This document shows positions 1-5,870 of a DNA stretch of 7,226 nucleotides, in pieces. Where the stretch lies: positions 1 through 7,226 of the forward strand of contig PNNU01000168.1 of assembly GCA_013824385.1 (NCBI GenBank). The letters are read 5' to 3'. Numbering within the stretch: position 1 is the first letter of the stretch; each line of letters opens with the position of its first letter. Origin of the DNA: Anaerolinea sp. GTDB taxonomy: Bacteria; Chloroflexota; Anaerolineae; Anaerolineales; Anaerolineaceae. The position numbers and the translations under genes are program-made. The notes beneath the pieces were generated by a model. That model made no database searches. It was not told the origin of the DNA and worked only from the letters and a program-made list of their open reading frames with translations.

Positions 1-225
1 TGCGGAGACATCCAATCCATCCGCGAATGGATCGTGGACGGCGAGAACGGTTTGCTGGTCGATCCTTGCGACCCCAACGCCCTGGCAAACGCCATTCTGA
101 TGGCTCTTGATCACGCAGACATGCGTTCCACGGCTGCCCACCGCAACGCACAGATCATCCGTGAAAAGGCTGGCGTAGATGCCGCCAGATCAAAGGTGAA
201 GGAGTTGTATGAAAGACCTCTCTGA
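1..225 (+). CDS. GT4-family glycosyltransferase, C-terminal fragment (5' end outside window)
   Basis: An open frame runs from the first base to a TGA at 223-225, giving 74 residues of a protein that begins upstream of the window. The visible part contains IREWIVDGENGLLVDP followed by DPNALANAI. This is the hallmark end of the nucleotide-sugar-binding domain of GT-B fold, retaining GT4 glycosyltransferases (Glycos_transf_1): a Glu (second Glu of the EX7E motif), then DGxNGLLVxPxDxxxLAxAI. Such enzymes transfer a sugar from an NDP- or UDP-sugar to a lipid, polysaccharide or protein acceptor on the cytoplasmic side of the membrane. Donor and acceptor cannot be told from this fragment. The next gene starts inside its last codons, so the two are probably co-transcribed. 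A GTG at 34 is only an internal codon. Confidence 0.88.
   Translation, partial: CGDIQSIREWIVDGENGLLVDPCDPNALANAILMALDHADMRSTAAHRNAQIIREKAGVDAARSKVKELYERPL
199..204 (+). promoter_or_regulatory. Ribosome binding site of the ADP-ribosylglycohydrolase
   Basis: AAGGAG lies four bases before the ATG at 209 and inside the coding sequence of the upstream glycosyltransferase. It fixes the start and shows that the gene has its own initiation signal within the overlap. Confidence 0.7.
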
Positions 226-1159
226 CCGCTTGCAGGGCATCGCTGTAGGTGCTGCCATCGGTGACGCGCTGGGCATGCCGTTGGAGTTCCAGCCAGCCAG
301 TTCGCCCTACGACAAGCTCACCGAAATGGTCCCCGGCGCAATCCCGGCCGGCAGCTTCACGGACGATACCGAGATGGCCCTGGCGCTTGCCGAAAGTCTG
401 CAGCACGCCAATCCGCTTGACGGGCAAGACCTGGCTGCACGCTTCTCCGCCTGGTTCCAGTGCCACCCCGCGGACGTGGGCATCAACACAGCCCGCGTGC
501 TCAGAATGATCGCCCAAGGCACATCCTGGCAAGATGCCTCCCAAAAGGTTTTTAACGATAATCCGGATAACGCCTCCAATGGGGCGCTCATGCGCTGTTG
601 GCCGTTGGCGGTGGCAAGGCATCAGAACCTTGCGTTGCTGGTGGCTGAAACACAATTGCAATCCGAGGTTACTCACAAAAACGCGGACGCCGTCAACGCG
701 GCCATTTTGTTGAATCTGATCCTGCGAAAATTGATCCTGCGCGAGCCTGGCGAGCCAGCGAGCGCGTGTTTGCGTGCAGCCATCGCCGAATGTACCCGGC
801 AGGTCACCCTCTCTGAAGAAATAATGCTGGCCATTAACTTGGCGCCAATGCGCTCACGCCTCGATCTCAAAAATAGCGGCTGGGTGCTGCACACCCTCGA
901 AAGTTCCTTGTGGGCGGCCCTCACCACCCAGTCCTTTGAAGAGGCTCTGGTGCAGGCCGTCAATCTGGGCAACGATGCGGATACTACGGGCACGGTCACC
1001 GGCGCCATCGCCGGCGCCATGTATGGCATTGATGCCATCCCCTCCCGCTGGAAGGACCTGTTGCACGGAGAATATCCGCTCAAGTCAGGTCGCATCTGGC
1101 TCACCCAGGATTTCTGCAATCTGGCCGACCAGTTGAGCAACCTTCCAACAGAAAATTAA
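209..1159 (+). CDS. ADP-ribosylglycohydrolase (DraG/ARH family)
   Basis: 316 residues, the usual size for the ADP-ribosyl_GH family, whose members remove ADP-ribose from modified proteins or cleave other ADP-ribose conjugates using a two-metal (Mg or Mn) site in an all-helical cytoplasmic fold. Visible family blocks: GAAIGDALGMPLEF (residues 14-27), the metal-binding GSFTDDTEMALAL (48-60, with T51, D52, D53), SNGALMR (123-129), and the C-terminal metal-binding LGNDADTTG (253-261, with D256 and D258). All expected acidic ligands are present, so it should be active. The ATG start is supported by AAGGAG at 199-204, four bases upstream. It lies inside the 3' end of the glycosyltransferase gene (17-nt overlap), suggesting translational coupling. 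No DraT or other ADP-ribosyltransferase partner is in view, so the substrate is unknown; a nitrogenase-reductase role (DraG proper) has no support here. The long antisense frames across this gene are codon-bias shadows. Confidence 0.93.
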   Translation: MKDLSDRLQGIAVGAAIGDALGMPLEFQPASSPYDKLTEMVPGAIPAGSFTDDTEMALALAESLQHANPLDGQDLAARFSAWFQCHPADVGINTARVLRMIAQGTSWQDASQKVFNDNPDNASNGALMRCWPLAVARHQNLALLVAETQLQSEVTHKNADAVNAAILLNLILRKLILREPGEPASACLRAAIAECTRQVTLSEEIMLAINLAPMRSRLDLKNSGWVLHTLESSLWAALTTQSFEEALVQAVNLGNDADTTGTVTGAIAGAMYGIDAIPSRWKDLLHGEYPLKSGRIWLTQDFCNLADQLSNLPTEN

Positions 1160-1164
1160 CTCTG

Positions 1165-1227
1165 TCATTGCGAGCCCCGCATAAGTCGTTACAAAGGGAC
1201 CTGTGAACATACGGGGCGAAGCAATCC
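1165..1227. repeat. Imperfect palindromic intergenic repeat (TCATTGCGAG...CGAAGCAATC type)
   Basis: Just after the ADP-ribosylglycohydrolase stop, ATTGC-gag-CCCCG (1167-1179) pairs with CGGGG-cgaa-GCAAT (1212-1225). This gives two 5-bp stems split by a small internal loop. The 32-base interior contains a second small hairpin (GTTACA at 1189-1194 against TGTGAAC at 1202-1208, with one bulged base). From memory, sequences beginning TCATTGCGAG and ending GAAGCAATC are dispersed palindromes in many bacterial genomes, including environmental Chloroflexota. Whether this one is multicopy cannot be seen here. It could also act as an RNA hairpin at the 3' end of the upstream transcript: a run of five T follows at 1237-1241, about 11 bases past the stem, which is too far for a convincing intrinsic terminator. 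Confidence 0.55.
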
Positions 1228-1349
1228 CCACCAAGGTTTTTCCTTTGTCTTCCTTAAGAAAACTAGGTATTGTCTTCATTGCATGATGTTGCAACTATAA
1301 CCTTGGTTCATAGCATATAGAATCCCAACCTATCAAATCTGTTATAAAC

Positions 1350-1378
1350 TTAATCCAATTAACTCTTTCCCCTATAAT
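1350..1378 (+). promoter_or_regulatory. Candidate sigma-70-type promoter for the fused synthase gene
   Basis: A perfect TATAAT is at 1373-1378. At 17-base spacing the upstream hexamer is TTAATC (1350-1355), only a 3 of 6 match to TTGACA, so the -35 is weak. Transcription would begin near 1385. This would leave the GTG at 1380 outside the message and supports the later TTG start at 1416. The surrounding 1261-1379 stretch is A+T-rich, as expected for a promoter, and holds nothing else that I recognise. Confidence 0.4.
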
Positions 1379-1415
1379 AGTGTTAACTTATTCACACAAC
1401 CCCGGGGATGTCCAC

Positions 1416-3500
1416 TTGATCACTTACGCGCTTTGCATTTTCCTTTCCGCTTTCCTGCTTTTCCAAATCCAGCCGCTCATTTCAAAAACCCTGCTCCCCT
1501 GGTTCGGTGGCACACCCGCTTTATGGACCACGGCGATGCTGTTTTTCCAAATCCTTCTGACCGGTGGATACACGTATGCAAACTGGTTGGTGCGCCTTCG
1601 CAGCACAAAGAAACAAACCATCATCCATCTGGCCCTGCTGGCATTGTCCGTTGGCTTGATAATTTGCCTGTGGATTTTGTGGCCGTCGCCTATTACTCCC
1701 GAAAATAGTTTAAAACCTGTCAATAACACCCATCCTCTAGCCTGGCTCTTTTTCCTGCTAACCATTAGCGTCGGACTGCCCTTCTTTGTCTTATCCACCA
1801 ACAGCCCGCTGATGCAGGCGTGGTTTGGACGTAAACATCCGGGACGCTCTCCATATTGGTTGTATGCACTCTCAAATACAGGCTCGCTCCTGGGCCTTGT
1901 TGCTTACCCGTTTGTATTCGAACCGCTTTTCACTATTCGCTGGCAGGGATGGATCTGGGCATGCTGCTATTTACTCTTTGTAATTCTGGTAGCTATTAAT
2001 ACAGTAAGAACGCAGCAAAAGGGTCAATCCGCAGTCAGGGTCTCAAAAACACCTTCAGACAAAGAGTTGCAAAAAATCAAGAAAAGCACCCAAACATTTT
2101 GGATCCTCTTCAGCGCATGTGCTTCGATCCTGCTTCTGGCCGTAACCAGCCAGATTACCCAGGAGGTGGCCGCCATTCCCTTCCTTTGGGTCATCCCGCT
2201 GGCCATCTACTTGCTTTCTTTTGTATTGACTTTTTCGGATAAAGGTTGGTACCGCCGCGGAGTATTTACCGTCCTTCTGTTTATTGCCACCCTCGGATGC
2301 ATACTGGTAATCCTCAAACCATTATCAAATTTCATCCTGCAAATTGTCATCTACAACTTCTTCCTGTTTGTAGCCCTCATGATATGCAATGGTGAGTTGT
2401 ATGCTCGCCGTCCTGATACCTCTCACCTGACCCGTTTCTATCTGTTGGGGTCCATCGGCGGCGCGCTTGGCGGACTCTTTGTGAACCTGGTTGCGCCATT
2501 CCTTTTCAAAGGCTATTGGGAGTTGTATATCGGGCTGGCTTTCGTATGGATATTGCTTTCGCTGGCTTATCCGCGTATTGAAAAGGATTCAAAATTCAAG
2601 GTTGGGCTTTGGGTCGGCGCCATGGCGGATGTTATCGTCATCCTCGCCATTTACTTTATTATTTCTTCATCGGGCGGCAATTTGTTTGTCAAAAGGAATT
2701 TTTATGGCGTGGTCACTGTACGCCAAAATGAAATTGGTGCCAAACAAGAGACTGCTAACGTTTTAGTGCACGGCACAACCTTGCACGGATTCCAGTTTAT
2801 TGACCCGGCCTTGCGCGATACCCCCACGAGTTATTACAGCAAAGATAGCGGAGTTGGCCTAGCTATTCTCAATAATCCGCATTACGGCTCTGGGATGCAC
2901 GTCGGCGTCTTGGGGCTGGGGGCTGGCACACTGGCCGCCTACGGCCAACCAAGCGATGACTACCGTTTTTACGAGATCAACCCGGTCATGGTGGATCTCG
3001 CCAATGGGTTGAACGGTTATTTTACATTTCTCAAAGACAGTCAGGCAGCTATCACTATTATCCCCGGGGACGCGCGCCTGTCACTCGAAAATGAACTCAG
3101 CTCAGGTGTGAATAACAATTTTGACCTGTTGGTGTTGGATACTTTTAGCAGCGACTCCATCCCCGTGCACCTGGTCACGCGTGAAGCCTTTGACGTCTAC
3201 CTGCAAACCCTCGCCCCGGATGGCCTCATCGCAGCGCACATCTCCAACAGCCGCCTGGATTTACGCCCCGTCTTCTGGCAGTTGGCCCAATACTACGGCC
3301 TCGAAATGGCCGTGGTGCAATCCTCCGCGGATGAAAACGACCCCGCTTCCGCACAATCCGTTTGGGTGCTGCTCACCCGCAATTCACAATTGTTGCAAGA
3401 CCCTGATCTGCTTAACAGAACAGGCAGCCTGAATGGTTTTCGCCGTGACATCCGCCTATGGACGGACGATTACAGCAATCTGATCCAATTGTTGCGATAA
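1416..3500 (+). CDS. Polytopic membrane protein with C-terminal spermidine-synthase-like domain (fused MFS/spermidine synthase type)
   Basis: 694 residues from the TTG at 1416. An in-frame GTG at 1380 would add 12 residues, but it has no Shine-Dalgarno sequence and sits on the -10 box. The TTG has a modest GGGGAT at 1404-1409 and gives the N-terminus expected of relatives, with the first helix starting at once (ITYALCIFLSAFLLFQ). About 13 hydrophobic segments occupy residues 2 to about 420. The soluble part follows: RNFYG at its start, HGTTLHG (452-458), PTSYY (near 470-474), the Rossmann glycine motif GLGAGT (500-505), acidic E520 in FYEINP, D552 in GDARL, and DTFSSDSIPVHL (575-586). This matches the aminopropyltransferase/methyltransferase-like domain of fused MFS/spermidine synthase proteins. 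In true spermidine synthases these acidic residues bind decarboxylated SAM and the amine. The physiological product of membrane-fused members is generally unproven, and no polyamine pathway gene is adjacent. It is monocistronic here, with a terminator close behind. Confidence 0.85.
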   Translation: MITYALCIFLSAFLLFQIQPLISKTLLPWFGGTPALWTTAMLFFQILLTGGYTYANWLVRLRSTKKQTIIHLALLALSVGLIICLWILWPSPITPENSLKPVNNTHPLAWLFFLLTISVGLPFFVLSTNSPLMQAWFGRKHPGRSPYWLYALSNTGSLLGLVAYPFVFEPLFTIRWQGWIWACCYLLFVILVAINTVRTQQKGQSAVRVSKTPSDKELQKIKKSTQTFWILFSACASILLLAVTSQITQEVAAIPFLWVIPLAIYLLSFVLTFSDKGWYRRGVFTVLLFIATLGCILVILKPLSNFILQIVIYNFFLFVALMICNGELYARRPDTSHLTRFYLLGSIGGALGGLFVNLVAPFLFKGYWELYIGLAFVWILLSLAYPRIEKDSKFKVGLWVGAMADVIVILAIYFIISSSGGNLFVKRNFYGVVTVRQNEIGAKQETANVLVHGTTLHGFQFIDPALRDTPTSYYSKDSGVGLAILNNPHYGSGMHVGVLGLGAGTLAAYGQPSDDYRFYEINPVMVDLANGLNGYFTFLKDSQAAITIIPGDARLSLENELSSGVNNNFDLLVLDTFSSDSIPVHLVTREAFDVYLQTLAPDGLIAAHISNSRLDLRPVFWQLAQYYGLEMAVVQSSADENDPASAQSVWVLLTRNSQLLQDPDLLNRTGSLNGFRRDIRLWTDDYSNLIQLLR

Positions 3501-3514
3501 GTTAGGTTGTGTAG

Positions 3515-3576
3515 GGGTGGATTCCCGCGATTGTTGCGTCCCCGAGCGAAGCGAGAGGGAAAACCCACCCTTTTTT
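3515..3576 (+). terminator. Intrinsic terminator of the fused synthase gene
   Basis: GGGTGG (3515-3520) pairs with CCACCC (3565-3570), and inside it TTCCC (3522-3526) pairs with GGGAA (3557-3561). The stem is followed immediately by six T (3571-3576). It begins 14 bases after the TAA, the expected position for a rho-independent terminator on the + strand. The loop is long and contains the small near-palindrome GAGCGAAGCGAG, which itself resembles dispersed-repeat sequence. No T-run flanks the other side, so it probably does not terminate the converging - strand operon. Confidence 0.7.
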
Positions 3577-3585
3577 ATCCTTGAG

Positions 3586-3630
3586 AACAAACCAATATGG
3601 CTATGGTAAGGGCGACCTGTGGGTCGCCCA
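3586..3630. repeat. Dispersed hairpin repeat, copy 1
   Basis: A 45-base unit consisting of AACAAACCAATATG, then GCTATGGTAA, then a perfect 8-bp hairpin: GGGCGACC (3610-3617), loop TGTG, GGTCGCCC (3622-3629). A second copy in the same orientation is at 5706-5749. The two align end to end with five substitutions and one single-base deletion. This copy begins 10 bases beyond the stop codon of the flavodoxin-fold gene, so in the - strand message the hairpin could protect the 3' end or slow polymerase. No U-run follows it, so it is not a classical terminator. Confidence 0.8.
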
Positions 3631-3639
3631 ATAATCACC

Positions 3640-4257
3640 TTACCGAATAAAATTGGTGCCGATCCTTGCTTCTTTTTCTGGCAGCCCAAACTGTTCTTTT
3701 CCTAATGCAATGCTTTTGATCAAGAATGCCATATTCTTCCCTAAAGTCCGCATGGTCTGCAGGCCTTCTTCGTCTTTCCGAACCTCTTCAGGAGTATAAC
3801 CATGCACACTGTTCCAATATTGACTGGATGCAACGGGCATACCCGAAATGGTGAAGTATTTATTGAGCACGTCAAAGGTGGAGGAACAGCCGCCCCTTCT
3901 TGCGGATACAACGGCAGCGCCCACCTTCATGGTTTTGTCAGCAGTATTACTGTAGAAAAGACGATCCAAAAAAGAAACCAAAGTCCCATTTGCGGATGCA
4001 TAATAGACAGGCGATCCGATCACGACACCATCGGCTTCTTCGAACCTGGGCGCCATTTCATTGACGATATCATCAAAAGCACATTTGCCCGTGGTTTTAC
4101 ATTTGCGGCAGCCAATACAGCCTCTGATGTCTTTATGACCAATTGTGATAATCTCAGTTTCGATTCCTTGACCATACAGCATTTTTTCCACTTCGTGCAG
4201 GGCTGTATATGTACAACCTTTTGAATTAGGGCTTCCATTAATTAATAAAACTTTCAC
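3640..4257 (-). CDS. Flavodoxin-fold NAD(P)H-dependent FMN oxidoreductase with iron-sulfur-flavoprotein-like cysteine motif
   Basis: 205 residues of the FMN_red/flavodoxin-like family, cytoplasmic. The FMN phosphate loop is GSPNSKGCT (8-16), and the flavin-contacting block GSPVYYASANGTLVSFLDR is at 81-99. Between them are C47, C50, C53 and C59 in the pattern CX2CX2CX5C (GCIGCRKC...GKC). That spacing fits the compact cysteine motif of archaeal/bacterial iron-sulfur flavoproteins (Isf), where it binds a 4Fe-4S cluster. Many relatives are simply annotated as flavodoxin family or NADPH-dependent FMN reductases, so cluster binding is inference. Start: GTG at 4257, fixed by a perfect AGGAGG five bases upstream. 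It is the last gene of the operon, 44 bases after the aldo/keto reductase. A role as flavin-dependent reductase of quinones, ferric iron or oxygen species beside a carbonyl reductase is plausible; the substrate is not known. Confidence 0.87.
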   Translation of the reverse strand: MKVLLINGSPNSKGCTYTALHEVEKMLYGQGIETEIITIGHKDIRGCIGCRKCKTTGKCAFDDIVNEMAPRFEEADGVVIGSPVYYASANGTLVSFLDRLFYSNTADKTMKVGAAVVSARRGGCSSTFDVLNKYFTISGMPVASSQYWNSVHGYTPEEVRKDEEGLQTMRTLGKNMAFLIKSIALGKEQFGLPEKEARIGTNFIR

Positions 4258-4262
4258 GCGTT

Positions 4263-4268
4263 CCTCCT
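4263..4268 (-). promoter_or_regulatory. Ribosome binding site deciding the GTG start of the flavodoxin-fold gene
   Basis: A perfect AGGAGG on the - strand, five bases before the GTG at 4257-4255. It is the strongest Shine-Dalgarno sequence in the window and makes the non-ATG start convincing. Confidence 0.75.
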
Positions 4269-4301
4269 GATAATGTTGTTGTCCGCTTTGTTTGTCGTTA
4301 A

Positions 4302-5174
<873 letters not shown>

Positions 5175-5186
5175 CTACTTATAGGG

Positions 5187-5573
5187 TTATGGCGTTGTAA
5201 GCAGTCGGGTGAACGAGAGTGAGGCTAAAGACCATTTTTCCGCTTTTTGTACATACACCTCTGTCACCATAAAGGGATTGGTGACCTCATTGCCGCCGAC
5301 AACTGCAATCAATTGGATTTTATTCAATAGAATTGCCGTCGCCTCGTTGACAAACCGCACCGAGACCTCCTGAATGTCCACATCCTTGTAATGGATCCGC
5401 CCGGTCCTGATGACATCCAGTTCTTGTTCCTTCGACATGGTTGCGCCCATGTGCACAAAAACAGCCTTTTCGTGGAAGAGAGCGTCCAGCTGATCAACAT
5501 CACAAGCTGACATCCAGCCCCACTTCTGCCTGGAAAGAGCGATAAGTTCCTGTTCAGAATCAACATATTGCAT
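5187..5573 (-). CDS. Small NTF2-like (SnoaL/DUF4440-type) protein
   Basis: 128 residues from the ATG at 5573. A longer frame from an ATG at 5594 would add seven residues but has no Shine-Dalgarno sequence, whereas AAGGAG sits five bases before 5573. The protein is soluble and has the order of elements of the nuclear-transport-factor-2 fold: N-terminal helix (EQELIALSRQKWGWMSACDVDQLDALFHEK without internal gaps), a strand with AVFVHMGATMSKEQELDVIRTG, then a run of amphipathic strands (IHYKDVDIQEVSVRFVNEATAIL, IQLIAVVGG, PFMVTEVYVQKAEKWSLASLSFTRL). The final W-S-L-A-x-x-S-F-T pattern is typical of DUF4440-type members. These cup-shaped domains serve as small enzymes or ligand binders; no catalytic residue set can be assigned, so no reaction is proposed. 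It is the first gene of a three-gene operon with an aldo/keto reductase and a flavin reductase, and lies directly behind a MerR-type promoter. Confidence 0.78.
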   Translation of the reverse strand: MQYVDSEQELIALSRQKWGWMSACDVDQLDALFHEKAVFVHMGATMSKEQELDVIRTGRIHYKDVDIQEVSVRFVNEATAILLNKIQLIAVVGGNEVTNPFMVTEVYVQKAEKWSLASLSFTRLLTTP

Positions 5574-5578
5574 GGACT

Positions 5579-5584
5579 CTCCTT
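5579..5584 (-). promoter_or_regulatory. Ribosome binding site deciding the start of the NTF2-like gene
   Basis: AAGGAG on the - strand with a five-base spacer to the ATG at 5573-5571. The upstream in-frame ATG at 5594 has only A+T-rich sequence before it, so the shorter protein is preferred. Confidence 0.7.
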
Positions 5585-5629
5585 GAATAAGCATTGTTAC
5601 GGATATTTTTATTTGTCAATTCAATTGGG

Positions 5630-5660
5630 ATTGTAGTACCTGGAGTTCACTCCAAGTCAA
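5630..5660 (-). promoter_or_regulatory. MerR-type promoter and operator of the NTF2-like/AKR/flavoreductase operon
   Basis: On the - strand the -35 is TTGACT (5660-5655, 5 of 6) and the -10 is TACAAT (5635-5630, 5 of 6), separated by 19 bases instead of 17. Within the spacer, directly after the -35, lies a perfect dyad TGGAGT-GA-ACTCCA (5654-5641). An over-long spacer containing a dyad is the established signature of promoters activated by MerR-family regulators, which untwist the DNA to realign the two hexamers (for example the ZntR-controlled zntA promoter, whose operator also contains TGGAGT...ACTCCA). Transcription would start near 5622, about 50 bases before the NTF2-like ATG. No MerR-family gene is in the window, so regulator and inducer are unknown. 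AKR-containing operons elsewhere are often under AdhR/NmlR-like MerR regulators responding to aldehydes or electrophiles, which fits but is not shown here. Confidence 0.75.
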
Positions 5661-5705
5661 GAGCGGAATAATACTGTTTTGAAGTATTGTTCTCGCAGCA
5701 TCAGA

Positions 5706-5749
5706 AACAAATCGAAATAGCTATGGTAAGGGCGCCTGCGGGTCGCCCA
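5706..5749. repeat. Dispersed hairpin repeat, copy 2
   Basis: Second copy of the 45-base unit at 3586-3630, in the same orientation. It shares AACAAA, GCTATGGTAAGGGCG and GGGTCGCCCA. The hairpin is GGGCG-CC (5730-5736), loop TGCG, GGTCGCCC (5741-5748). One A has been lost from the left arm, leaving T5743 unpaired in the right arm; the loop carries a T-to-C change relative to copy 1. It lies just upstream of the MerR-type promoter, between the operon and the TIR gene. Confidence 0.8.
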
Positions 5750-5811
5750 TTTAATAAATTTACTACTTTTATTGATTTGCAGATAGGAACCTTTTCGCTT
5801 TTTATATTGTC

Positions 5812-5852
5812 TCTCAACAAGAAACCCCAATAAGAACCAAGTCTGGTTGAGA
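5812..5852. repeat. Inverted repeat downstream of the TIR gene
   Basis: TCTCAAC (5812-5818) and GTTGAGA (5846-5852) form a perfect 7-bp stem around a 27-base loop, starting about 19 bases beyond the TIR gene stop. On the - strand no U-run follows the stem, so it is a weak terminator candidate for the TIR gene. On the + strand a run of five T follows shortly after, but no + strand gene needs it. The remaining part of 5661-5870 holds only repeat copy 2 and no credible gene. Confidence 0.35.
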
Positions 5853-5870
5853 TACTTTTTCATTAATAAC

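Noticed and set aside
155..676. Long - strand open frame (173 codons) antisense to the ADP-ribosylglycohydrolase, and a similar one at 673-1140
   Set aside because: Both lie fully or mostly opposite a clearly coding gene with complete family motifs. The translations show no recognisable fold, and the frames are explained by the high G+C codon bias of the + strand gene.
3610..3629. Perfect hairpin examined as a rho-independent terminator for the - strand operon
   Set aside because: No U-run follows on the - strand, and the sequence belongs to a repeat found again at 5706-5749, so it is reported as a repeat with possible secondary effect only.
3802..4224. + strand open frame of 140 codons
   Set aside because: Exact antisense of the flavodoxin-fold reductase; no Shine-Dalgarno sequence and no domain-like pattern.
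5657..5863. - strand frame of 68 codons between the TIR gene and the operon, examined as a possible MerR remnant
   Set aside because: No helix-turn-helix or MerR-like pattern; it reads through the hairpin repeat and ends in the operon promoter, and has no ribosome binding site.
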